From: Actinomycetes bacterium
GTDB taxonomy: Bacteria; Actinomycetota; Acidimicrobiia; Acidimicrobiales; RAAP-2
Length of the DNA: 7,238 nt
Assembly: GCA_021806055.1 (NCBI GenBank)
Contig: JAJZYE010000044.1
Span: 1-7,238, forward strand
Direction of reading: 5' to 3'
Of this stretch, positions 1 to 5,935 are shown piece by piece. Every line of letters begins with the position of its first letter. Within the stretch, counting starts at the first letter, position 1. Made by a program: the position numbers and the translations under genes. A model generated the notes under the pieces. That model did not search any database, was not told the origin of the DNA, and saw only the letters and a program-made list of their open reading frames with translations.

Positions 1-240
1 GGTGTGTTGGAAGTGCCAAAACACCAGGACCTGGCAGAGCCCGACCACCTCCCCGTCCTGTTCGACGACCAGCACGTCGCCCCCGCACTCGCGCGTCGCG
101 CACGCCGCGGCCCAGTAGTCGTCGACCCGTTCGGGGTGCTCAACGCCGGCGCTGAGAGTCCCCTCGGCGACGATCGCCGCGGCCGCGGCCACGTCGGCGT
201 GCGCCAGGGGCCGTACGCGGGCCGCGAACCGCTCACTCAC
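1..240 (-). CDS. GNAT-family N-acetyltransferase, N-terminal part (cut by left window edge)
   Basis: Eighty residues are visible and the frame is still open at base 1, so the C-terminal part is missing. The visible part looks like the first half of a small GNAT acetyltransferase, which transfers an acetyl group from acetyl-CoA to an amine. It has an opening strand (RVRPLAHADV, residues 8-17), an alpha-helical stretch, a central strand (GDVLVVEQDG, 54-63) and the next strand (EVVGLCQVLVF, 64-74). The acetyl-CoA-binding loop (R/Q-x-x-G-x-G/A) would lie beyond the edge, so the family call is by fold pattern and the substrate is unknown. The GTG start at 240-238 lies inside the last codons of the amidase gene (8-base overlap). 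No convincing Shine-Dalgarno site precedes it and no other in-frame start was found nearby, so translation is probably coupled to the amidase. Confidence 0.72.
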   Translation of the reverse strand, partial: MSERFAARVRPLAHADVAAAAAIVAEGTLSAGVEHPERVDDYWAAACATRECGGDVLVVEQDGEVVGLCQVLVFWHFQHT

Positions 241-1633
241 GGGGATCGATCGGCGTGAGCGAACCCACCGCCGCCTCGATCGTGGCCGCCGCATCCAGAC
301 ACAGGTCGTCGCGCATCAGGGGCCCGATGATCTGCGCGCCGGTGGGCCAGCCATGCGTCACGCCGGTCGGCACACAGACGGCGGGCAGCCCGAGGAGGTT
401 GGCCGGAAGGACGAAGCGAAAGAGCTCGGACACCGCGAGGGCCGACTCCCGGCTGGCGATATCGAAGCCCAGCGCGAAGGGCGGCTGAGTCCAGGTCGGT
501 CCCACCACCAGCGGATACGTCACCATGAAGGTGCTCCAGGCCCGCGCCAGGGCGTAACGGCGCTGATGCATCTCGTACAGGGACTCCTCGGTCGTGGGCG
601 CCACCTCGACCGTCGTGAGCTCGAGGAAGCGCCGACCCCCCTCGCCCATGAACGGCGCGAACAACGGCGCCGCGACACGCAGCGAGCTCCACATCAGTTC
701 GGTCCAGGCGAGGTAGGTCTCGAGAAGTTGGGGGGGCTCGACCTCGTCCACCTCGTACCCCGCCTCGGCGAGGACCCGACCGGCCACGCGCACCCCCTCG
801 GCAACGCCGGGATCGGTGGCCCCCCCGGCCGGTGCGGCCACCAGCGCGACACGCCGGGGCCGAGGCGGTCCCGTGAGGGGCACGTCCACCGACTGTGGAT
901 CGCGAGGGTGCGACCCCATCACCACCGACAACCCGAGGCGCAGGTCGCCCACCCGGCGGGCCAGGACCCCCTCGGCCAGCATGAGCTGCGCGTTGAGCGC
1001 CATCTCGACCGCGGCGCTGGGATTTCCCTGGGCCACGCGGCCCCTCGACGGCTTGATCGAGACGACGCCGCACGCGTACGCGGGGTTGCGCAGCGAGCCG
1101 CCGATGTCGTTGCCCAGCCCCAGGGGACTCATGCCCGTCGCCATCGCGGCCGCCTCGCCACCCGAGGAACCGCCGGCGCTGTAGCCGCGCCGCCACGGGT
1201 TATGCGTGGCTCCGTAGAGCGAGGACTCGGTGTTGATGCGCAGCCCCAGGTCGGGCATGTTGGTTCGGGCCAGCACGATTGCCCCGGCGCCGCGCATCTT
1301 CTCCACCGTGGGCGCGTCGGCCGTCGCCCCGTAGTGCGCCAGGGCCACCGATCCCTCCGTCGTGGGGTAGCCGGCGACGTCGATGTTGGTCTTGACAGTG
1401 AAGGGGACACCGTGCAGCGGCCCCAGTGGCGCGCCCGCGCGACGCTGAGCGTCGGCCTCGTCGGCCGCGCGGCGCACCTCGTCGGGGCGCACTTCGACCA
1501 CGGCGTTGACGCGGGCGTTCACGTGGTCGATGCGCGCCAGGTGACTCTCGACGACCTCGCGCGAGGAGACCACGCCCTCACGGATCGCCTCGGCCAACGC
1601 CGACGCCGACTCTCGCCACCACTCACTCGTCAC
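233..1633 (-). CDS. Amidase-signature family hydrolase
   Basis: A 466-residue amidase of the amidase-signature family, which hydrolyses carboxamide C-N bonds with a Ser-cisSer-Lys triad. All three residues are visible: Lys81 in GVPFTVKTN, Ser156 in the GGSSGGE motif (154-160) and nucleophile Ser180 in DIGGSLRNPA. The spacings (75 and 24 residues) equal those of fatty acid amide hydrolase (Lys142, Ser217, Ser241), so the enzyme is probably active. Length is normal for the family. No signal peptide is seen, so it is probably cytoplasmic. The substrate cannot be read from sequence. It is unlikely to be GatA of the Glu-tRNA amidotransferase, because no gatB or gatC is adjacent. The GTG start is supported by a GGGGAGG ribosome site five bases upstream. 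The gene begins 42 bases after pstA and overlaps the GNAT gene by 8 bases, so it may be read through from the pst operon. Confidence 0.92.
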   Translation of the reverse strand: MTSEWWRESASALAEAIREGVVSSREVVESHLARIDHVNARVNAVVEVRPDEVRRAADEADAQRRAGAPLGPLHGVPFTVKTNIDVAGYPTTEGSVALAHYGATADAPTVEKMRGAGAIVLARTNMPDLGLRINTESSLYGATHNPWRRGYSAGGSSGGEAAAMATGMSPLGLGNDIGGSLRNPAYACGVVSIKPSRGRVAQGNPSAAVEMALNAQLMLAEGVLARRVGDLRLGLSVVMGSHPRDPQSVDVPLTGPPRPRRVALVAAPAGGATDPGVAEGVRVAGRVLAEAGYEVDEVEPPQLLETYLAWTELMWSSLRVAAPLFAPFMGEGGRRFLELTTVEVAPTTEESLYEMHQRRYALARAWSTFMVTYPLVVGPTWTQPPFALGFDIASRESALAVSELFRFVLPANLLGLPAVCVPTGVTHGWPTGAQIIGPLMRDDLCLDAAATIEAAVGSLTPIDPRE

Positions 1634-1638
1634 GACCG

Positions 1639-1645
1639 CCTCCCC
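1639..1645 (-). promoter_or_regulatory. Ribosome binding site of the amidase gene
   Basis: GGGGAGG on the minus strand ends five bases before the GTG at 1633-1631, which fixes that codon as the start. The rest of the 42-base gap to pstA shows no hairpin with a T-run and no clear promoter. Confidence 0.7.
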
Positions 1646-1675
1646 GTCCGCGGCCGACCTTACCGCGACGAGACC

Positions 1676-2566
1676 TCAGCGGGCGCTCTCCGCGTGACGC
1701 TGCGTGCGCGACACGACGAGGCGCGCGGCGACCAGCATCGTGAGCACCATCGCCACCAGGATCAGGGCGGCATCGTTGGACACGACGTGCGCCGCGCTGG
1801 TCGGTTGGTTGTAGTCGGTCCACACGTAGTAGGTCAGATACGCCACCGGCTGGTGCAGCAGCGACCACGTCGGGAGGTTGTTGGTCGCGCCGGCCGTGTA
1901 GAGCAGGGGCGCCGTCTCGCCGCCGGCCACCGACAGCGCGATCAGGAGACCCGTCACGATCCCCGGCAGCGCCGAGCGCAGCACCACCCGGCGCAGCGCG
2001 TACCCCTGGGACATCCCCAGCGCCTCGGCGCCCTCGCGGTAGTTGGTCGGCACCTGGCGCAGGGCCGACTCGGTCGACTTGGCGATGTAGGGAACGACCA
2101 TCAGCGAGAGGATCAGCAACGCGGCGAGTAGGGAGAAGCCCCAGTGCAGCGCGACGCACAGGGCGACGTAGCCCACGTAGCCGAGCACGATCGAAGGGAA
2201 GCCCGCGAGGACGTCGATGGCCCCGCGCGCCCACCCGCCACCAGGTCGTCCGGATCGGCGCGGCCCCGCCAGCTCCGCGAGATAGACCCCCGTCAGCACG
2301 CCGGTGGAGCCCGCGAGCAGGGCGACCCCCGCCATCAGCACCAGCGTGCCCGCCACGGCGTTCTCCAGCCCGCCGCTCGTGCCAGCGGAGAGCGTGGTGA
2401 GCACGTTCCAGCGCCAGTGGGGCACCGCGCGCGCCACGACACCCACCACCAGCCACAGAGCGGGAGCGACGACCAGCGCCAGGGCCGTCATCGTGCCCGC
2501 GCGGAAGGCCAGGTCCGCGGCGCGCCGACGTCGCGTCGAGCCGTAGACGGGATCGACCACCGCCAT
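1676..2566 (-). CDS. pstA: Phosphate ABC transporter permease PstA
   Basis: A 296-residue inner-membrane permease that pairs with PstC to form the phosphate channel of the Pst importer. Hydrophobic segments at roughly residues 24-47, 68-97, 117-140, 143-163, 203-222 and 262-285 fit the usual six-helix PstA topology. The segment [12 protein letters not shown] (118-129) is characteristic of PstA/PstC. The cytoplasmic EAA coupling loop, which docks on the ATPase PstB, is seen as EGAEALG (178-184) followed by a conserved Leu-Pro at 200-201. The ATG overlaps the TGA of pstC by one base (TGATG), a typical translational-coupling arrangement, and no strong independent Shine-Dalgarno is present. Length is close to the family norm. 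PstA rather than PstC is assigned from gene order, the [11 protein letters not shown] motif (215-225) and the shorter N-terminus. Confidence 0.95.
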   Translation of the reverse strand: MAVVDPVYGSTRRRRAADLAFRAGTMTALALVVAPALWLVVGVVARAVPHWRWNVLTTLSAGTSGGLENAVAGTLVLMAGVALLAGSTGVLTGVYLAELAGPRRSGRPGGGWARGAIDVLAGFPSIVLGYVGYVALCVALHWGFSLLAALLILSLMVVPYIAKSTESALRQVPTNYREGAEALGMSQGYALRRVVLRSALPGIVTGLLIALSVAGGETAPLLYTAGATNNLPTWSLLHQPVAYLTYYVWTDYNQPTSAAHVVSNDAALILVAMVLTMLVAARLVVSRTQRHAESAR

Positions 2567-3651
2567 CAGCCGCGCCCCACGGGAGCGGTGAGCCGACCGG
2601 TGTGCGCGACGATCCGGCGCGCGGCGAGGTTGACGACCAGGGCGATCACGGCCAGGATGAGGCCGGCCTCGGCCAGGGTCGCGACGGCGAACCCGGTGCC
2701 GTCGGTAGCCGCGGAGTCCAGCTGGCTCACGATGGTCGCGGCGATCGTCGTCATCGTGCCGTAGAGGTTCGGGCTCACCTTGCCGAGCACGGAGCCCGAG
2801 ATCATCGCCACGGCCATGGTCTCGCCGAGCGCGCGGCCGAGCCCGAGAACCGTGGCGCCCACGATGCCACCACGCACCCAGGGAATGGTCACGCGTCGCG
2901 CCACCTCGGCCCCGGTGAGTCCCAACGCCTCACCCCCCTCCTTGGGCAGGGCGGGAACCTGGAGGAAGAGGTCCCGGGTCGTCGAGGCGATGATCGGCAC
3001 GATCATGAGGCCCAGCACCAGGCCCGACGTCGCGAGACCCTCGCCGTAGCCCACGGACCCCGTGAGGAAGCGCAGGGGGCCGACGTTGGGCACGTGATTC
3101 GCTACCAGGGGGTAGACGTGACGGGCGAGGAACGGGCCGACCTCCAGCACCCCCCACAGTCCGATCACTACGCTCGGCAGCCCCGCGAGGATCTCCACCA
3201 GGAATCCGAGGGGCCGCGCGATCCACGACGGCAGCCTCTCGGTCAGTGCGAAGGCGGTGCCCAGCGCCAGGGGCACGGCGATCACCACGGCGATGAGCGA
3301 CGTCTCCAGGGTCCCGGCAATCAGGGGCCACGCGCCGTAGAGCGACCCCTGCGGGTGCGCCACCCCGTGGGTGTGCACGACGCCGCCGTAGGTGTTACCC
3401 GGCAGCCACTGCGAGCGCGAGACGAACCCCCACCCGTTCACCACGATGGCCGGCCACGCCTTGATGGCCAACACCACCAGCACGGCCCCGAGCCCCGCCA
3501 GCGGCAGCGCCGCCGCGACGCGCGATCCCCAGCGCCACGCGAGGTCCTCGCGCCGGCGACGCCGACCCGCCCGCCGGACCGGTTGGTCGCGGCGGGCGGG
3601 CGGTGACGCGGACGTCCCGCTCGGGGGGGCGTCGTCGCGGGACGTCGACAC
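2566..3651 (-). CDS. pstC: Phosphate ABC transporter permease PstC
   Basis: A 361-residue permease, partner of PstA in the phosphate channel. A basic, proline-rich cytoplasmic N-terminus (about residues 1-40, with a run of arginines at 26-34) precedes the first membrane helix (45-66). Further hydrophobic segments lie near 108-136, 148-170, 205-224, 262-285 and 325-345. Family marks are [15 protein letters not shown] (153-167), the EAA loop [10 protein letters not shown] (238-247) with Pro257, and [15 protein letters not shown] (272-286), which is typical of PstC. The start is a GTG placed immediately after the pstS stop (TAAGTG, no gap). No good Shine-Dalgarno sequence is visible and no better in-frame start lies nearby, so re-initiation after pstS is likely. 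The exact N-terminus is therefore less certain than the gene call. The end overlaps pstA by one base at the start codon (stop 2568-2566). Confidence 0.95.
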   Translation of the reverse strand: MSTSRDDAPPSGTSASPPARRDQPVRRAGRRRRREDLAWRWGSRVAAALPLAGLGAVLVVLAIKAWPAIVVNGWGFVSRSQWLPGNTYGGVVHTHGVAHPQGSLYGAWPLIAGTLETSLIAVVIAVPLALGTAFALTERLPSWIARPLGFLVEILAGLPSVVIGLWGVLEVGPFLARHVYPLVANHVPNVGPLRFLTGSVGYGEGLATSGLVLGLMIVPIIASTTRDLFLQVPALPKEGGEALGLTGAEVARRVTIPWVRGGIVGATVLGLGRALGETMAVAMISGSVLGKVSPNLYGTMTTIAATIVSQLDSAATDGTGFAVATLAEAGLILAVIALVVNLAARRIVAHTGRLTAPVGRG

Positions 3652-4770
3652 TTAGCGGATGGACAGGATCTGGCGCAGGGACTTCGCGATCACCGAAGCC
3701 GGCAGCGGGTCGAAACGAACCTGGGAGAGGAAGGCGTGGCTGTTGCCGAACTTCGGGTTCACCGCCCACTCCAGCAGGGAGCGCACCGCCGTGGCGGTCG
3801 ACGCGCTGGCCTGGTGCTTGTTGACGATCGCGTACTCGTAGTTGACGATCGGGTAGCCCCCACGGATTCGACCATCGATCATCGAGATCGTCTCATTGGC
3901 CGGCGTGGCACGTGTGAAGCCGGCCGCCTCGGTCTCCGCGCTCCCCGGCGTCGGTAGCAGGTACTGGCCGAGTCCGTTCGCGATCGCCGCGTAGCCCAGT
4001 CCGTCGCCGAGCGCTTGGGTGAGGTAGCTCACGCCGACGTAGGCGATGCAGCCGGGCGTCGCCTGACAGCCCGTGACCATACCGCCGTTACCGTTCTCGC
4101 CCAGACCGTTGGAGATCGCCGGGAACGAGATCGTCGTGCCAAAGCCCGGACCCGTTCGCCACGCCGCAACCTGCTTGGAGAGGTACTGGGTGAAGATGAA
4201 GGTGTCTCCGCTGCCGTCGGAGCGGTGCAGGGCCACGATCGCGAGCGACGGGATCTTCACCCCGTGGTTGAGCCGGGCGATGGCCGGGCTGTCCCAGTTG
4301 GTGATCTTGCCGTTGTAGATGCCCGCGATGATCCCCCCGTTCAGCTTCAGGTGCGCGGTGAGACCGGGGATGTTGTAGACGATGGCCTGATAGGAGATCG
4401 CCAGGGGGATGTTGAGCAGCCCCGGCGTCGACTGGACGACCGACGGGGACAGGTACGCGTCGGAGGAGCCCACGTTCACGGTGCCGCTGGCGGCGTCGGC
4501 GATGCCCGTACCCGATCCGGTTCCCGCCGTCGTCAACGTGACCTGGTGGTAGGCGTGCTCGTAGGCCGGCGCCCACAGGTTCCACAACGGGTAGAGCAAG
4601 GTGCTGCCGGTCTCGGTCAGGCTGGCCGCCGGCGGCTTCTCGACGCCATTCTTCGGTAGGCGGATCGTCCCCGCGGACGCCACCGTCGTCGCGACGACCA
4701 TCATCGTGGCCGTCACCAGAGCCAGCATTGCCAGGGGTCGACCCCGTCCTCGTACCGCGCGTGCAAACAT
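3652..4770 (-). CDS. pstS: Phosphate-binding protein PstS, secreted, no lipobox
   Basis: A 372-residue extracytoplasmic phosphate-binding protein that delivers phosphate to PstC/PstA. It has an arginine-rich n-region (residues 3-11), a hydrophobic core (about 13-30) and a signal peptidase I-like site ASA|G at 31-34. Phosphate-binding motifs are ETGSTLLYP (53-61), AGTGSGTGI (82-90) with SSD (102-104), and HRSDGSGDTF (182-191). The C-terminal YPIVNYEYAIV (306-316) is also typical. There is no lipobox cysteine; the only cysteines are Cys235 and Cys241, close enough to form a small disulphide. That is unusual for a Gram-positive binding protein, which is normally a lipoprotein. The ATG at 4770-4768 was chosen because AGGAGGAGGA lies eight bases upstream. 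Longer starts (GTG 4806, ATG 4791) would place that ribosome site inside the gene and lengthen the n-region. The stop abuts pstC. Confidence 0.94.
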   Translation of the reverse strand: MFARAVRGRGRPLAMLALVTATMMVVATTVASAGTIRLPKNGVEKPPAASLTETGSTLLYPLWNLWAPAYEHAYHQVTLTTAGTGSGTGIADAASGTVNVGSSDAYLSPSVVQSTPGLLNIPLAISYQAIVYNIPGLTAHLKLNGGIIAGIYNGKITNWDSPAIARLNHGVKIPSLAIVALHRSDGSGDTFIFTQYLSKQVAAWRTGPGFGTTISFPAISNGLGENGNGGMVTGCQATPGCIAYVGVSYLTQALGDGLGYAAIANGLGQYLLPTPGSAETEAAGFTRATPANETISMIDGRIRGGYPIVNYEYAIVNKHQASASTATAVRSLLEWAVNPKFGNSHAFLSQVRFDPLPASVIAKSLRQILSIR

Positions 4771-4778
4771 CACTACAG

Positions 4779-4788
4779 TCCTCCTCCT
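4779..4788 (-). promoter_or_regulatory. Strong ribosome binding site that decides the pstS start
   Basis: AGGAGGAGGA on the minus strand, eight bases before the ATG at 4770-4768. It is the strongest ribosome site in the window, fitting the need for more binding protein than permease. It excludes the two longer in-frame starts of pstS. Confidence 0.85.
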
Positions 4789-4804
4789 CATGGTTGGTGG
4801 GGCC

Positions 4805-4848
4805 ACGCTACGAAGCCCGGGTAACGCGATCGTGACGGCGCCGTGTCG
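4805..4848 (-). promoter_or_regulatory. PHO-box-like array of 11-base direct repeats upstream of pstS
   Basis: Read on the minus strand, consecutive 11-base units are CGACACGGCGC (4848-4838), CGTCACGATCG (4837-4827), CGTTACCCGGG (4826-4816) and CTTCGTAGCGT (4815-4805). The middle two agree at C-G-T-x-A-C, the first differs at one of those positions, and the last is weak. PhoB (E. coli, CTGTCAT core) and Streptomyces PhoP (GTTCACC core) bind 11-base direct repeats of this kind. The array ends 34 bases before the pstS ATG, so it probably marks a phosphate-starvation promoter for pstS itself. No convincing -10 hexamer was identified. The call is by pattern only. Confidence 0.55.
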
Positions 4849-4872
4849 CGACGACGATCTCTCGACGATTTC

Positions 4873-4893
4873 GCCACGCCACCGTCGCGTGGC
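4873..4893 (-). other. Short hairpin just after pstB
   Basis: A perfect 7-base inverted repeat, GCCACGC and GCGTGGC, with a 7-base loop, begins seven bases after the pstB stop codon. No T-run follows on the minus strand, so it is not a classic intrinsic terminator. It could weaken read-through, stabilise the end of the pstB message or be chance in GC-rich DNA. Confidence 0.35.
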
Positions 4894-4900
4894 CGAGTCG

Positions 4901-5737
4901 TCAGCCCATCAACCCGTTCACGTAGCGATCGGTATCGGCCTCACGCGGGTGGGCGAACACCTCGGCCGTCGCGCCGTGCTCGACCAGGCGCCCTCCGAAG
5001 AAGAACATCGTCGAGTCCGACAGTCGTCGAGCCTGGCCCAGGTTGTGAGTGACGACGATGAGAGTCAGGGCGGGCGTCATCGCGCGCAACAGTTGCTCCA
5101 CCGCGTCAGTGGACAGCGGGTCGAGGGCGGAGGTCGGCTCGTCGAGCAGCAGGACCTCCGGACCCACCGCCAAGGCGCGCGCCAGGCAGAGCAGCTGCTG
5201 CTGGCCGCCCGAGAGTCGGTAGGGCGAGTCGCGAAGCCGATCCTTCACGGCGTCCCACAGCCCAACCTCGCGCAGGCGCATCTCGGCGACGACGTCGAGC
5301 TGACGCCCACGAGCGATACCGTGAGCCCGTACCCCGGCCACCACGTTGTCGCGAATCGACATCGGGAAGGGGTTAGGCCGTTGGAAGAGCATGCCCACCC
5401 GTCGGCGTAGGGTCAGGAGGTCCTGATCGGGGGCCCAGATTGACCGTCCGTCGAGCGTGACCTCGCCCTCGTGGGCGAAGCCCGCGACCCGATCGTTCAT
5501 ACGGTTGAGCGTGCGCAAGAACGTCGACTTGCCCGAACCGGTCGGTCCGATCAGGGCGGTGATCGTACCGCGACGCGCGCGAGTGGTGACCTCGCTCAGC
5601 ACGGTCGTCGAGGCGAAGCGCAGCGTTAGCCCCTCGGTCGCGACAACGTCCGCTGGTCGACCGCGATCAGGGTCTAAACCGGCGAGCACGCGGTCCACCG
5701 CACCACTCGCTCGCGTCACGCCCACTGGCTCGTCCAT
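4901..5737 (-). CDS. pstB: Phosphate ABC transporter ATP-binding protein PstB
   Basis: A 278-residue cytoplasmic ATPase that powers phosphate import through PstC/PstA. All nucleotide-binding motifs are intact: Walker A GPTGSGKST (64-72), the Q-loop within LFQRPNPFPMSI (117-128), signature LSGGQQQ (175-181), Walker B LLLDE (196-200) with catalytic Glu200, D-loop SALD (203-206) and switch His231. NRMND (78-82) and the Q-loop segment RPNPFPMSI are specific marks of PstB among ABC ATPases. About 30 residues precede the conserved core, somewhat longer than usual. The ATG start at 5737 is nevertheless preferred because GAGGAG lies six bases upstream. Internal GTG codons at residues 7, 14 and 17 are alternatives. 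The gene is first in the pst cluster, 130 bases before pstS, whereas pstB commonly follows pstA. No phoU is adjacent. Confidence 0.96.
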   Translation of the reverse strand: MDEPVGVTRASGAVDRVLAGLDPDRGRPADVVATEGLTLRFASTTVLSEVTTRARRGTITALIGPTGSGKSTFLRTLNRMNDRVAGFAHEGEVTLDGRSIWAPDQDLLTLRRRVGMLFQRPNPFPMSIRDNVVAGVRAHGIARGRQLDVVAEMRLREVGLWDAVKDRLRDSPYRLSGGQQQLLCLARALAVGPEVLLLDEPTSALDPLSTDAVEQLLRAMTPALTLIVVTHNLGQARRLSDSTMFFFGGRLVEHGATAEVFAHPREADTDRYVNGLMG

Positions 5738-5743
5738 GGCCCA

Positions 5744-5749
5744 CTCCTC
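5744..5749 (-). promoter_or_regulatory. Ribosome binding site of pstB
   Basis: GAGGAG on the minus strand, six bases before the ATG at 5737-5735. It supports the long N-terminus of PstB over internal GTG starts. Confidence 0.7.
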
Positions 5750-5764
5750 GCCTCGCTGCCAGCG

Positions 5765-5770
5765 ATGGTA
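5765..5770 (-). promoter_or_regulatory. Possible -10 element of the pstB promoter
   Basis: TACCAT on the minus strand (4 of 6 matches to TATAAT) lies just downstream of the PHO-box-like array, where activator-dependent Pho promoters keep a -10 but lack a good -35. It is a weak match and is offered only because of its position. Confidence 0.25.
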
Positions 5771-5775
5771 CGCAG

Positions 5776-5808
5776 GACGGATGAACGTCGTGTGACGCGC
5801 CGGTAACG
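5776..5808 (-). promoter_or_regulatory. PHO-box-like array of 11-base direct repeats upstream of pstB
   Basis: Three consecutive 11-base units on the minus strand: CGTTACCGGCG (5808-5798), CGTCACACGAC (5797-5787) and GTTCATCCGTC (5786-5776). All share T at unit position 3 and A at position 5. The third matches the Streptomyces PhoP core GTTCACC at six of seven bases, and the second contains GTCAC as in PhoB-type boxes. The array ends 38 bases before the pstB ATG, almost the same placement as the array before pstS, and two of its units closely match two pstS units (CGTCAC, CGTTACC). A phosphate-responsive response regulator is the likely ligand (inference). Confidence 0.6.
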
Positions 5809-5903
5809 CGCGTGCGATCTTGGCGTGGCGTAGCGAGTCCGCCCGCGTGCCGCGTGTCGTACAGTGGAGAGGTCAACGACGTGGCGACGCGTCGAGAACG
5901 CAC

Positions 5904-5928
5904 GACACGACCAGACGACACGACCAGA
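5904..5928 (+). repeat. Tandem 13-base repeat in the phosphofructokinase leader
   Basis: The 12-mer GACACGACCAGA occurs at 5904-5915 and again at 5917-5928, a head-to-tail repeat with a 13-base period. It ends at the ribosome binding site of the phosphofructokinase gene. It may be an operator, an RNA-binding site in the leader, or a chance or slippage duplication. No stem is formed between the two copies. Confidence 0.6.
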
Positions 5929-5935
5929 GGGTGAG
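5926..5935 (+). promoter_or_regulatory. Ribosome binding site of the phosphofructokinase gene
   Basis: AGAGGGTGAG directly precedes the ATG at 5936 and resembles AGGAGGTGA with one interruption. It partly overlaps the second copy of the 13-base leader repeat. It supports the ATG rather than the upstream in-frame GTG at 5864. Confidence 0.6.

Noticed and set aside
4..258. Plus-strand open frame at the left edge
   Set aside because: The opposite strand carries a GNAT-like protein coupled to the amidase; the plus-strand product has no recognisable features.
233..1633. GatA subunit of the Glu-tRNA(Gln) amidotransferase
   Set aside because: The catalytic motifs are shared by the whole amidase-signature family, and no gatB or gatC is present beside it.
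353..2131. Long plus-strand open frame (592 codons) opposite the amidase and pstA
   Set aside because: It is antisense to two well-supported genes, crosses their boundary, and encodes low-complexity Arg/His/Gln/Gly-rich protein. Such frames are expected opposite GC-rich genes.
2602..3606. Plus-strand open frame (334 codons) opposite pstC
   Set aside because: Fully antisense to a clear PstC gene, with no recognisable domain and shadow-like composition.
4771..4806. Longer pstS starts (GTG at 4806, ATG at 4791)
   Set aside because: The strong ribosome site AGGAGGAGGA lies inside these extensions and is correctly spaced for the ATG at 4770, which also gives a cleaner signal peptide.
4873..4893. 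Intrinsic terminator after pstB
   Set aside because: The stem is only 7 base pairs and no T-run follows, so it is listed as a hairpin rather than a terminator.
5864..5935. Upstream GTG start for phosphofructokinase
   Set aside because: It adds 24 residues before the conserved family N-terminus, and a ribosome site directly precedes the ATG at 5936.
5738..5935. Riboswitch, small RNA gene or attachment site in the divergent intergenic region
   Set aside because: Only the 11-base repeats, the 13-base tandem repeat and ribosome sites stand out; no known riboswitch core or stable multi-stem structure was recognised by eye.
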